Under the pieces are notes generated by a model. That model made no database searches, was not told the DNA's origin, and saw only the letters and a program-made list of their open reading frames with translations. Shown in pieces: positions 36,684-46,017 of a stretch of 64,000 nucleotides of DNA (the stretch's first letter is position 1; each line of letters starts with the position of its first letter). The stretch lies in contig NC_015844.1 in assembly GCF_000973105.1 (NCBI RefSeq), forward strand, positions 2,042,501-2,106,500, in the 5' to 3' direction. This DNA comes from Zobellia galactanivorans (GTDB taxonomy: Bacteria; Bacteroidota; Bacteroidia; Flavobacteriales; Flavobacteriaceae). The position numbers and the translations under genes were made by a program.

Positions 36684-39600
36684 ATGAAAACAGCTATGAT
36701 AGCGCTTATGCAGCTATGTGCGGTCTTGGCTTTTGGCCAGGCCAATTCATATACTGCAAAGTTAGTGGATACCGAGAATTTGCCCGTACCCTATGCAACG
36801 GTAAACGAACTTGGAACCAATAATTATGTAGTCACCGATGAATCGGGTTTTTTTACCCTTCGGACCGATGCCACTGATTTTACCATTAGTATTGCCTCTA
36901 TAGGCTACACAACGAAAGAAATAAAAACGGTCAACGGAAGCCTGCCCGACCGAATTATCCTTGAACTGTCTTCAGAACAGCTCGATGAAATCGTGGTAAC
37001 GGCTTTGGGAATTGAACGCGAGAAACAATCACTGGTCTCCGCCGTAACGACCGTTAAGGCCGAACAGCTTACCGAAGTACCCCTTACCAATATGGTAAAC
37101 AGTCTGGCGGGTCGTGTCGCCGGTGTTCAGATTACGAATGGCTCATCGGGTGTGGGGTCTTCCTCACGTATCGTTATCCGTGGCGAGAATTCTTTGGGCG
37201 GAAGCAACCAGCCCTTATTCGTGGTTGATGGGGTGCCCATTAGCAACGAGCAGATTACGAGTGACCTAGTAAACGATGGTGCACTTCAAGAAGTGGACTT
37301 TGGTAATGGGGGCGCCGATATCAGTCCTGATGACATTGCTTCCATTTCCATTTTAAAGGGAGCAGGTTCGGCGGCCTTGTATGGGGCGCGGGCGGCCAAT
37401 GGTGTCGTCGTCATCACGACCAAAAGGGGCAGAAAGAAGAAAGGTCTTGGCATAAGTATTAACAGCACATTGACCGTAGAGACTTTGTTGACCTTACCTG
37501 ATTATCAAAATGAATACGGTGGAGGGTCGAATGGCGAGTATGCCTTTCAGAATGGAATAGGGGCCGGTATAAACGACGGGGGAATCAGTAGTTATGGTCC
37601 GCGTTTGGATCAAGGACAATTGATCGCCCAGTTCGATAGCCCTTCCGTTGATATTGAAGGAAACCCCGTTCGTGCGGGCGATGTCATCTCAAGGACACGG
37701 TCCGACGGCTCGTTTACCGAGATTACCCCGACACCTTGGGTATCAAGGCCCGATAACGTTCGCAATTTCTTTGAAACGGGCGTAACCTATCAAAACAATA
37801 TTTCGATCAGCACGGGCGGCGAAAAAGGGAGTGCACGCTTGTCGTACAGTAACCTGAAGAACGACGGCATCGTTCCCAATACGGACCTAAAACGAAACGG
37901 TCTCGCCATTAGCGTCGACCAAAAGCTACATGGGAAACTCAAGGTCAAGGCCTTCCTTAACTATATCAATACGCGTAGTGGCAACCGTCCTAATTTGGGC
38001 TATGGATATGAAAATCCGCTATATGGGTTCAACTGGACGGGCCGCCAGACCAATATCGAATCGTTGCGCGACTACTGGCAGGCCGGTCAAGAGGGAATAC
38101 AACATTTTGACTTTAACTACCTGTGGCTGACCAATCCGTACCTGACCGTTTTTGAGAACACCAATAGCTTCAACAAAAACCGGATTTTAGGTAATGCGTC
38201 CGCTACGTACGATATCTCCGATAAATTGCGCTTAAGCCTTCGGGCAGGTATCGATACCTACGATGATAAAAGGGAGTTTCGCCGAGCGGTCAGTACCAAC
38301 CAGAATCCCTTGGGTACCTACCGCGAAGACGATGTACGTTTTCGGGAGTTGAATACCGATTTTCTTCTTTCTTATTCCGATAAGATCAATGAAGATGTAA
38401 AATACAACCTATCGGTAGGAGGCAATCGTTTCGATCAAGATATTCAATACAAATATTCCGAAGCCTCACAATTGGCCATTCCGGGCATTTATACCTTGGC
38501 CAATTCACGGACTCCTTTAAAGGGCGACAGTCAGAAATTCCGTAAACGCATTAACAGTGTGTATGCGAGCGGCAACCTGTCTTATAAAAACTCCCTTTAT
38601 TTTGATGCCACTTTCCGAAACGACTGGAGTAGTACACTGCCAAATGATAGCAATTCATTTGGCTATTATTCAGCGGGACTCAGTTATGTGGTGAGCAACA
38701 TGTTTACCTTGCCCGAAGCCATATCGTATCTAAACCTGAGGTTCAGCGCGGCCAGTGTAGGTAATGACACCGACCCCTACCAGAACGTGCAGAATTTTGT
38801 GTTCAACCAAAATTACGGCTCTAGTTTTAGGGTGACCAATGAAACGGTCTTGAAAAATGCCAATCTAAGGCCCGAGCGCTTGAATGCCTTGGAAGCGGGT
38901 GTAGAAGCTTGGTTTTTAGACGGAAAGCTTCAATTGGACCTGGCCGGGTATCAAAACACCAGTATCGACCAGATCATCTCACGGCCCATATCACAGACCA
39001 GTGGTTTCGCGAACTTTAACGTAAACGGGGGAGAGGTGAGAACCCGTGGTTTTGAAGCCTTGGCGAGTGCCGCCTTGGTACGTTCTGAAGATTTCGGGTG
39101 GCAATCATCGGTGAATTTCTCAACCTACCGCAGTGAAGTCACCAAGTTGCCCGATGGGGTCGATCAGTTTGTAACGGGCACGGCCGATATTTTTTCCGGT
39201 GGGGGAGGCTCCAATACCGTTTTTTATATCGCTAGGGAAAATGGTCGTGTAGGCGATATGTACGGTACCGGCTTTGTTGAGGTCGATGGAAAAACCCTGT
39301 ACGGTGCCAACGGACTTCCGATCCAAGATGGAAACTTAAGGCTTTTGGGCAATTACAATCCTGATTTTACCCTAGGTTTCAATAATAGGTTTTCCTATAA
39401 AAATATCGATTTGACCGTGCTTTTCGATTGGCGAAAGGGCGGAACCATTGTTTCCCGTATTAAGGCGTTAGGGAGTACTTCCGGTGTTTTAAAAGAAACC
39501 TTGGTCGGCCGTGAAGAGGGCATTATCGGCGATGGGGTCGTGAACGTGGGCACGGTAGAAAACCCGCAATATGTACCGAATACCACTTCTGTACCTGCCA

Positions 39601-39902
39601 GCCAGTTTTACAATAATTTTTATGATCGAGGAAATGAAGACAGCGCCCTCTACAGTGCTTCCTATGTGAAGTTGCGCCAAGTTGGCCTGTATTACAACCT
39701 TCCTGAAAAAGTGTCGAAATCTATCGGTTTTCAGAACATTAAATTGGGCTTGGTAGGTAGTAATTTATTGCTATTTACCGAAAACCCGCATTTCGACCCA
39801 GAACTGAATGCGCTACAAGAACAGCGGATCGTTTATGGGGTGGAAGACTTTTCATATCCGTCCACAAGAAGTTTCGGCTTTAGTGTTAAAACTGATTTTT
39901 AA
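36684..39902 (+). CDS. SusC/RagA-type TonB-dependent outer-membrane transporter
   Basis: A 1072-residue TonB-dependent receptor of SusC type. Following a signal peptide (KTAMIALMQLCAVLAFGQ), it has a CarboxypepD_reg-like domain at about 22-95, a plug domain at about 100-225 (LAGRVAGVQITNG, IVIRGENSLGGSNQPLFVVDGVPI, SISILKGAGSAALYGARAANGVVVITTKRG) and a beta-barrel to the terminal FSYPSTRSFGFSVKTDF. I start at 36684, which opens the signal peptide; an upstream ATG at 36630 adds 18 residues. It pairs with the SusD gene 39 bases downstream. No glycoside hydrolase is nearby, so it is not an obvious polysaccharide locus. Confidence 0.94.
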   Translation: MKTAMIALMQLCAVLAFGQANSYTAKLVDTENLPVPYATVNELGTNNYVVTDESGFFTLRTDATDFTISIASIGYTTKEIKTVNGSLPDRIILELSSEQLDEIVVTALGIEREKQSLVSAVTTVKAEQLTEVPLTNMVNSLAGRVAGVQITNGSSGVGSSSRIVIRGENSLGGSNQPLFVVDGVPISNEQITSDLVNDGALQEVDFGNGGADISPDDIASISILKGAGSAALYGARAANGVVVITTKRGRKKKGLGISINSTLTVETLLTLPDYQNEYGGGSNGEYAFQNGIGAGINDGGISSYGPRLDQGQLIAQFDSPSVDIEGNPVRAGDVISRTRSDGSFTEITPTPWVSRPDNVRNFFETGVTYQNNISISTGGEKGSARLSYSNLKNDGIVPNTDLKRNGLAISVDQKLHGKLKVKAFLNYINTRSGNRPNLGYGYENPLYGFNWTGRQTNIESLRDYWQAGQEGIQHFDFNYLWLTNPYLTVFENTNSFNKNRILGNASATYDISDKLRLSLRAGIDTYDDKREFRRAVSTNQNPLGTYREDDVRFRELNTDFLLSYSDKINEDVKYNLSVGGNRFDQDIQYKYSEASQLAIPGIYTLANSRTPLKGDSQKFRKRINSVYASGNLSYKNSLYFDATFRNDWSSTLPNDSNSFGYYSAGLSYVVSNMFTLPEAISYLNLRFSAASVGNDTDPYQNVQNFVFNQNYGSSFRVTNETVLKNANLRPERLNALEAGVEAWFLDGKLQLDLAGYQNTSIDQIISRPISQTSGFANFNVNGGEVRTRGFEALASAALVRSEDFGWQSSVNFSTYRSEVTKLPDGVDQFVTGTADIFSGGGGSNTVFYIARENGRVGDMYGTGFVEVDGKTLYGANGLPIQDGNLRLLGNYNPDFTLGFNNRFSYKNIDLTVLFDWRKGGTIVSRIKALGSTSGVLKETLVGREEGIIGDGVVNVGTVENPQYVPNTTSVPASQFYNNFYDRGNEDSALYSASYVKLRQVGLYYNLPEKVSKSIGFQNIKLGLVGSNLLLFTENPHFDPELNALQEQRIVYGVEDFSYPSTRSFGFSVKTDF

Positions 39903-39941
39903 AGGGAAGGAACAATGAGCGGAAATCAAAAAATTAAAACA

Positions 39942-41384
39942 ATGAACAAATTATATATACTGGGTTTTATAGGGTGTATCGGACTGCTGGGTGCTTGTAC
40001 CGATGATTTCGAGGAACTCAATGAAAATCCCAACGCCCCGGAAAACGTAGATCCACAGTTTTTATTGGCGAACGTTATTTCAGTTGAAGCGGATCAAAAT
40101 GCCTTCTATCAAGGGTTTCGTTTGGCAAATTATATCGAGCAGTTTGCCGCCAGTGTCGAATTTGAACGGATCGACCGCTATGAAATGGGAACGAACAGTG
40201 AATATTGGAATATCATTTTTCAATTGCTGAGCGATATCAAATCGATGCGCGAACTACCGGGAACTAACGAAGCTTACAATGCCGTAGGCGATATTATGCA
40301 GAGCTTTTTATTCTCTCAACTCACCGATTTATGGGGAGATGTGCCCTACACCGAAGCCGTAAAGGCCCTCGACGGGCAGTTTACACCTGCCTACGACACC
40401 CAGGAAAGTATTTATACCGACCCGGAAAGAGGAATTCTCGCCGTTTTGGAGCGTGCCGCGACTACCTTGGAAAATTCCAATGCGACTATAAATGGTGACG
40501 TGTTGTTCAACGGAGACCTGAACAAATGGGTACGTTTTGCCAATTCATTGCGTTTAAGGTACCTTATGCGCATTAGTAAACGCTTAAGCGATTATTCGGA
40601 GATACAGGCTTTGGCCAGTTCTGGCAAACTGATGCAGTCGAATGCCGACAATGCGGTATTGCCCTATTTAAATTCCGCCCCGAACCAATACCCTATGGCC
40701 TTGTCGTCTTTGGGATTATACCAAGAGCACCGTATGACAACTACCGTAGATTCGGTATTGACCCTGTGGAACGACCCAAGGGTAGAGGTGCTATACAAAC
40801 CAACACAGGCCAGTGTTAATGCGGGCACACCTGAATATAAAGGGTTGCGTAACGGCCAAGACCGCGAAACCATCGCGGAAAAGGGAATCGACCTAAATGA
40901 TATTTCTTTGTTCGGTGCCATTTTTAGGGATGTACCCGACGCGGTAGATGCCCAATTTATGCAGTATTCAGAGGTTCAATTCGCCTTGGCGGAAGCTGCG
41001 GAAAGAGGATATATTACCGGTGATGTTGAAGCTTATTACAGAGCGGGTATTGCGGCCAGTTTCGAATATTATAAGGTGGGGCTTCCAGAAGGGTACCTAG
41101 ACCAAGAGGCAGTGACCCTCAACGGTAGCGATAACTTGACCAAGATTATGACCCAAAAGTGGCTCAGTCTTATTTCCAATGGTCATGAAGCGTGGTTTAA
41201 CGTACGCAGAACGGGCATTCCCAAGCTGAAGCCCGGGCCGGACAATTTGAATGACAATAAATATCCCGTTCGGTATTTATATCCGGAATCCGAGCAAGCG
41301 ACCAATAGTGTCAATTACAAGGCTGCGGCAGAACGTATCGGCGGGGATAATATCAACAGCCCATCCTGGTGGGAAAAAGATTAA
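39942..41384 (+). CDS. SusD/RagB-type outer-membrane lipoprotein (SusD-like_2)
   Basis: Surface lipoprotein that caps the SusC transporter and delivers the ligand. The 480-residue protein has a lipobox (GCIGLLGACTDDF), the DFEELNENPNAPENVDPQFLLANVI start typical of the SusD-like_2 subgroup, a helical TPR-like core (ALDGQFTPAYDTQESIY, WVRFANSLRLRYLMRIS) and the late WLSLISNGHEAWFNVRRTGIP segment. I choose the ATG at 39942 over the one at 39915 because it opens the signal peptide. It is encoded directly after SusC. Confidence 0.93.
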   Translation: MNKLYILGFIGCIGLLGACTDDFEELNENPNAPENVDPQFLLANVISVEADQNAFYQGFRLANYIEQFAASVEFERIDRYEMGTNSEYWNIIFQLLSDIKSMRELPGTNEAYNAVGDIMQSFLFSQLTDLWGDVPYTEAVKALDGQFTPAYDTQESIYTDPERGILAVLERAATTLENSNATINGDVLFNGDLNKWVRFANSLRLRYLMRISKRLSDYSEIQALASSGKLMQSNADNAVLPYLNSAPNQYPMALSSLGLYQEHRMTTTVDSVLTLWNDPRVEVLYKPTQASVNAGTPEYKGLRNGQDRETIAEKGIDLNDISLFGAIFRDVPDAVDAQFMQYSEVQFALAEAAERGYITGDVEAYYRAGIAASFEYYKVGLPEGYLDQEAVTLNGSDNLTKIMTQKWLSLISNGHEAWFNVRRTGIPKLKPGPDNLNDNKYPVRYLYPESEQATNSVNYKAAAERIGGDNINSPSWWEKD

Positions 41385-41463
41385 TTAAAGATGATAGCGA
41401 AGTTTTTTAAAGGTTCAGCGGATTAAGCGACTAAGGGCCACAGATAACCATGAAGTTTAAAAA

Positions 41464-42687
41464 ATGAGGAAAATCAATTATATACTAGTCGGTTTATTAT
41501 TGGGGGCGATACTGCTTTCCTGCGGGGAGAAAGCCTCAAAGAACGATGAGCGGCTCAAAACGGCGACCTGGGAATCTATTGCGTCCGAGGCGCGTGGAAC
41601 CACGGTCAATTTTATGATGTGGCAGGGCAGTACCGCCATTAATGATTATATCAATAATTATGTGGTTCCTACCGTAAAGGAAAAATATGATATCGACTTG
41701 CAGATCAGCGGAGGGCAAGGTCCGGAAATTGTGCAGTTGGTCATGGGCGAAAAACAAGCCGATAGAGAAGAGGGCCAAGTAGACATGGTGTGGATCAATG
41801 GGGAGACCTTTTTTCAATTAAGAAAGATAAACGGCCTATGGGGGCCATTCGTAGAACAGCTTCCCAACTCCGCTTTGATCAATTTTGAAGACCGTTTCAT
41901 CAGTACCGATTTTCAGCAGCCTATAAATGGCATGGAAGCCCCGTGGAGCATAAATCAATTTGCAATCGTATACGATTATAAGAAGGTGCCGAACCCGCCC
42001 AAAAGCATTCCCGAACTTGAAAATTTCATCAAAGAGCACCCTGGTACATTTACCATATCGAACGATTTTACAGGAATGACCCTTTTAAAGAGTTTATTGG
42101 CAGAATTGGGTGGAAGTCCGAATGCATTAAATGGCCCGTTCGATGAAAAAAAATACAAGGAGCTATCTGAAAAACTTTGGAAATTCATCAACGATAACAA
42201 ACGGTATTTTTGGAAGGAAGGACGTACTTTTCCCAAGGAACAATCTAAAATGAACCAGCTTTACGCCAACGGGGAATTGCTTATTGCCTATGGATTTAGT
42301 GAAGGGGGAATAGAAGATAAAGTACTGAACGGTCTCTATCCTAAAACCACAAAAGGATACGCCTGGGAAAACGGCACCATAAGAAACTCAAATTACTTGG
42401 GGATTCTTTATAATTCACCGCAAAAAGCGGGGGCCATGCAGGTCATTAATTTTTTGCTTTCCCCTGAGGCGCAATTTAAAAAGGCAGATGCAAATGGAAT
42501 GGATTCCAATACCGTTTTGGCCATGGATAAGCTTGAACTCGAATGGAAAGATAAGTTCTTGGAAGCACGTAAACGCCAATATGGGCCTATCTTAGAGGAA
42601 CTGGAGGCCAATGCCATTGCCGAACCCGCCCCCGAATATATGATACGTTTGTACGAAGATTTTAGAAAAAAGGTGATTGAAAACTAA
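41464..42687 (+). CDS. YnjB-like ABC transporter substrate-binding lipoprotein
   Basis: A 407-residue solute-binding protein with a lipobox (GAILLSCGEK). WESIASEARGTTVNFMMWQGS, a VDMVWINGETFFQL segment and GMEAPWSINQFAIVYDY match the YnjB family of extracellular binding proteins, whose substrate is not established. In a Gram-negative cell it would be anchored in the periplasm. It follows SusD after 79 bases and overlaps the first permease gene by 11 bases, so solute taken through SusCD is probably handed to this ABC importer. Confidence 0.85.
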   Translation: MRKINYILVGLLLGAILLSCGEKASKNDERLKTATWESIASEARGTTVNFMMWQGSTAINDYINNYVVPTVKEKYDIDLQISGGQGPEIVQLVMGEKQADREEGQVDMVWINGETFFQLRKINGLWGPFVEQLPNSALINFEDRFISTDFQQPINGMEAPWSINQFAIVYDYKKVPNPPKSIPELENFIKEHPGTFTISNDFTGMTLLKSLLAELGGSPNALNGPFDEKKYKELSEKLWKFINDNKRYFWKEGRTFPKEQSKMNQLYANGELLIAYGFSEGGIEDKVLNGLYPKTTKGYAWENGTIRNSNYLGILYNSPQKAGAMQVINFLLSPEAQFKKADANGMDSNTVLAMDKLELEWKDKFLEARKRQYGPILEELEANAIAEPAPEYMIRLYEDFRKKVIEN

Positions 42688-43531
42688 AAAACCGAACATA
42701 GGAATAGTATTGTTTGTCGTCATTGGTGTGCTGCCATTTGCTGCAGCCTTTGTATACGCGCTATTGTATAGCTTTGGTATAATAGGCGTGGCGAACAACG
42801 GTTTTACCCTGCAGTTCTGGAAGTCGGTGTTGGCTTCGGGCACATTTTTTAAATCGTTGGGCTATAGTGTTGTAATTGCGTTGGTGGCCGTAAGCCTTTC
42901 CGTAGGAGGGGCCCTATGGATAACCCTCAAGTTTAGAAGGCAGTTGGAAAAACGGATCTTGTCGTTCGTCATTTATTTGCCCTTGGCCATACCGGGCATT
43001 GTTACGGGCTTCTTTACCTTTCAACTTTTTTCCAAGGGCGGTTTTTTTGCTCGGATAAGTCATAAACTCGGTTTTATTACCGAGGCTTCGCAGTTTCCCG
43101 ATTTGGTCAATGATGGCCTGGCCGTCGGAATCATACTTTCTTTTATTACTATGGTCATGCCCTTTTTTGTACTGCTCTTTTTGAATGTGTACAAGAACGA
43201 ACGGATAGAAGAACTTTCAATACTGGCACAATCCCTCGGGGCCAATAGCCGACAAGTGGTGCGGCGCGTGTTTCTTCCTATCCTTATTCGAAAGACATGG
43301 GTGCTTATCGTGCTCTATTTTATCTTTCTATTGGGCGCCTATGAAGTCCCTTTAATTTTAGGACAAGAATCACCACAAATGCTATCGGTGCTTATTATTC
43401 AGGAAATCAAACAATATGACCTGGATAAGATTTCAGAAGGATATGTGGTGGCCGTATTATACACCTTATTGGTGTCGGTAGCGGCCCTTGCCTTGTTTCT
43501 CCCTAAAAGAAAAAGAGCCTATGCGAGTTAA
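42677..43531 (+). CDS. ABC transporter permease (YnjC N-terminal-half-like)
   Basis: A 284-residue inner-membrane permease with six hydrophobic segments and the BPD-type EAA motif (LSILAQSLGANSRQVVRRVFLPILIRK). It starts with a TTG at 42677 inside the end of the binding-protein gene. YnjC of enterobacteria is a fused double permease; here the two halves are separate genes. It overlaps the second permease gene by 11 bases. Confidence 0.86.
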   Translation: MKTKKPNIGIVLFVVIGVLPFAAAFVYALLYSFGIIGVANNGFTLQFWKSVLASGTFFKSLGYSVVIALVAVSLSVGGALWITLKFRRQLEKRILSFVIYLPLAIPGIVTGFFTFQLFSKGGFFARISHKLGFITEASQFPDLVNDGLAVGIILSFITMVMPFFVLLFLNVYKNERIEELSILAQSLGANSRQVVRRVFLPILIRKTWVLIVLYFIFLLGAYEVPLILGQESPQMLSVLIIQEIKQYDLDKISEGYVVAVLYTLLVSVAALALFLPKRKRAYAS

Positions 43532-44294
43532 TTGGAAACCTTTTGTATTGAGCCTGGTAGTGCTGTTGATCCTATTTCCCTTCGTGTACCTGGTATTTTT
43601 ATCATTGGCTTCAGAGTGGCGCTTTCCCGAAGTATGGCCTTCATACCTTGGATTGAAGAACTGGGTCACTGTTTTTGGTTCGGAAACGGGACTGCTAGAG
43701 AGTTTTTTCTCATCCTTATTGATTTCGCTTTCCGTGGCGGTGTTTTCTACGGCTTCCGGGTTTATGATCAGTAAAGCGGTTTTTTACCATCCCAAGAAAA
43801 GAACCTTAACGCTATTGGCTTATTTCCCGTACATCTTGGCGCCGGTCGTGTTTGCGGCGTGTTTGAGTTTTTTCTTTTTAAAGATGGGCCTGTTCGGCAA
43901 TATGACCGGTGTAGTGGTGGCTCAGTTTATCATCGCCTTTCCATATGCACTGCTGTTTTTCAGTAGTTTTTGGAATGAAAAGGTAAAGAGTTATGAAGAT
44001 TTGGTGGCTACCTTGGGCGGCAACAAGTGGCAGACCTATACAAAAGTAGTATTGCCCTTGGCCAAAGGCCTTTTGATGATCTGCTTTTTTCAGACCTTTC
44101 TTATTTCTTGGTTCGAATACGGACTCACCTCGATCATTGGTATCGGAAAAGTGCAGACCCTGACCATCAAGGTGTTCATGTTCATTAAGGAAGCCAATTA
44201 TTATTATGGGGCCTTAAGTTGTTGCCTATTGATTTTTCCACCCGTGGTTTTATTGTATTTTAACAAACGTTATGTGTTTAAAAAATTGGTTTGA
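43521..44294 (+). CDS. ABC transporter permease (second subunit)
   Basis: A 257-residue inner-membrane permease with six helices and an EAA loop (YEDLVATLGGNKWQTYTKVVLPLAKG). I start at the ATG at 43521, within the end of the first permease gene; the longer TTG reading at 43488 only adds residues shared with the overlap. It forms the heterodimeric channel with the preceding protein. Its TGA overlaps the ATG of the ATPase gene. Confidence 0.87.
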   Translation: MRVNWKPFVLSLVVLLILFPFVYLVFLSLASEWRFPEVWPSYLGLKNWVTVFGSETGLLESFFSSLLISLSVAVFSTASGFMISKAVFYHPKKRTLTLLAYFPYILAPVVFAACLSFFFLKMGLFGNMTGVVVAQFIIAFPYALLFFSSFWNEKVKSYEDLVATLGGNKWQTYTKVVLPLAKGLLMICFFQTFLISWFEYGLTSIIGIGKVQTLTIKVFMFIKEANYYYGALSCCLLIFPPVVLLYFNKRYVFKKLV

Positions 44295-45013
44295 TGTTTC
44301 TTGAGGTTCAGCATATTGTAAAAAGTTTCGGTGCCGAAAAAGTGGTCAAAGACCTGAGTTTTTCGCTGCGGGCCAAGCAGACCTTGAGTATTTTGGGGAA
44401 ATCGGGCTGTGGCAAGACCACCATGCTCAAGACCATAGGGGGGCTTATATCGCCCGATTCGGGAAAGATCCTGTTGGATGGTGAGGATATTACGGAGACC
44501 CGACCCGAGAAGCGCAACATCGTTTATTTATATCAGGAAGACTTATTGTTTCCACATTTGAACGCATACGAAAATATTGCTTTCGGATTAAGGCTGAAAA
44601 AAATACCGGAAGGTTTAATTAAGGAAAAGGTAGGGCATATGCTGCATAGCCTTGAACTTGAGGGGCAGGGCGAAAAAATGCCGACCCAGCTCTCGGGCGG
44701 CCAACGGCAGCGTGTTTCCTTTGGGCGGGCCATTAGTACTAATCCCTCCCTTTTACTCTTGGATGAACCCTTTGGTAGTTTAGATACGGGCACAAGGCAA
44801 CGGATGCAAGAACTGTTCAAAAAACTGACCGCGGAATATGATATTACGTCCCTTTTTGTGACCCACGACCTAAAGGAGGCCGTATTGATGGGCGACCAAA
44901 TCGGTTTTATGCAAAACGGGCTCTTAACCGTTTATAACGACAAGAAAGATTTTATTCAAGACCCGCAAACAGGAGTTCAAAATGAAATAGAATTTTGGGG
45001 AGGCCTAAGATAA
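44294..45013 (+). CDS. ABC transporter ATP-binding protein (YnjD-like importer ATPase)
   Basis: Powers the importer formed with the two upstream permeases. The 239-residue ATPase has Walker A GKSGCGKTTMLK, Q-loop YLYQEDLLFPHLN, signature LSGGQRQRVSFGRAI, Walker B LLLLDEPFGSLD and switch histidine VTHD. The sequence is in the spermidine/iron/molybdate-type importer class, without the C-terminal TOBE extension. I use the ATG at 44294, one codon after an in-frame TTG. The nucleoside hydrolase gene starts 49 bases downstream. Confidence 0.92.
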   Translation: MFLEVQHIVKSFGAEKVVKDLSFSLRAKQTLSILGKSGCGKTTMLKTIGGLISPDSGKILLDGEDITETRPEKRNIVYLYQEDLLFPHLNAYENIAFGLRLKKIPEGLIKEKVGHMLHSLELEGQGEKMPTQLSGGQRQRVSFGRAISTNPSLLLLDEPFGSLDTGTRQRMQELFKKLTAEYDITSLFVTHDLKEAVLMGDQIGFMQNGLLTVYNDKKDFIQDPQTGVQNEIEFWGGLR

Positions 45014-45062
45014 TAATCCCTAAAAAAGTTGAGTTAAAAGACAATAGTAAAATTAGATAGTG

Positions 45063-45983
45063 ATGACGAAGAAAATGGTATGGATAGACACCGATCTTTC
45101 CGTAGGTATGACAAGACATAAGCGTGAAGGCTACTGTGATGTAGACGATGGATATGCCGTTTTACAATTGATGAAGGCCGAAAATGTTGAAATATGTGGT
45201 ATCAGTGCCGTTTTTGGAAATACCCTTATCGAAAACTCCTATCCGCTGAGCCAACAAATGATTTCAGATTTTGCCTTGGGTGAAATACCGGTTTTTAAAG
45301 GGGCTGGTGAAGCTATAGATTTGAACGAGGTAAAGAGTAACGAAGCGGTAGAAGCCTTGGCAGAAGCGCTAAAAAAACAGCCTATGGTCATCATGGCCAT
45401 CGGTCCGGCCACGAACATAGGGCTCTTGCTTTTAAAATATCCTGAGTTGAAATCCCGAATTTTGGAGGTCGTGCTTGTCGCCGGCCGTAGAACCCCCCAA
45501 GATTATTTTAAGATCGGCAATAAGGGCAATCATGCACAAGACCTTAATTTTGATTTGGATAATGTTGCCTTTCGGGTAATGTTCGAACACGGTGTGCCGG
45601 TAACCCTTTGTCCCTTCGAAATTTCGAGCAAGGTGTGGTTAAAAGCCGAAGATTTAGATCTTTTGGAGCAAGGGGACAAGGGCAACCAATGGTTGGCCAA
45701 GGCTTCTAGGGCATGGTTGCAACAATGGCTCGACCAAGGCGCTGAGGGTTTCAACCCCTTTGACGTACTGGCAAGTCACTATATCATCGCCCCGGAAGAT
45801 ATTGTATGCGAAGAACTGAACGCGCGGCTTGAAATACACCAAGACGATACCGTTCGGGAAAACGACAAACAGGTTTTTAAAGCCTATCTGCTCTGCGATA
45901 AAAGCGAAGGATTCCCCGTGAAGTACTGCTATGATGTAGTTTCGGGTTATCATAAAAAATTAATGGATAGTCTGTTGAAATAA
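45063..45983 (+). CDS. Nucleoside hydrolase-family protein with insertion in the DTDxxxDD motif
   Basis: Cleaves the N-glycosidic bond of ribonucleosides in characterised members. The 306-residue protein has DTD at 9-11 and DVDD at 26-29, the calcium- and ribose-binding aspartates. Usually they sit within one compact DTDxGxDD motif; here 14 residues separate DTD and DVDD. MAIGPATNIGLLL matches the central motif, and the FDLDNVAFRVMFEHGVPVTLCP block the active-site region. It lies at the end of the SusCD-ABC run, suggesting the imported solute is nucleoside-like, which is inference. The start is ATG 45063; a GTG lies one codon earlier. Confidence 0.83.
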   Translation: MTKKMVWIDTDLSVGMTRHKREGYCDVDDGYAVLQLMKAENVEICGISAVFGNTLIENSYPLSQQMISDFALGEIPVFKGAGEAIDLNEVKSNEAVEALAEALKKQPMVIMAIGPATNIGLLLLKYPELKSRILEVVLVAGRRTPQDYFKIGNKGNHAQDLNFDLDNVAFRVMFEHGVPVTLCPFEISSKVWLKAEDLDLLEQGDKGNQWLAKASRAWLQQWLDQGAEGFNPFDVLASHYIIAPEDIVCEELNARLEIHQDDTVRENDKQVFKAYLLCDKSEGFPVKYCYDVVSGYHKKLMDSLLK

Positions 45984-46017
45984 ATACCTTCGTAGTGCGA
46001 CTTTCAGACAAACTACA

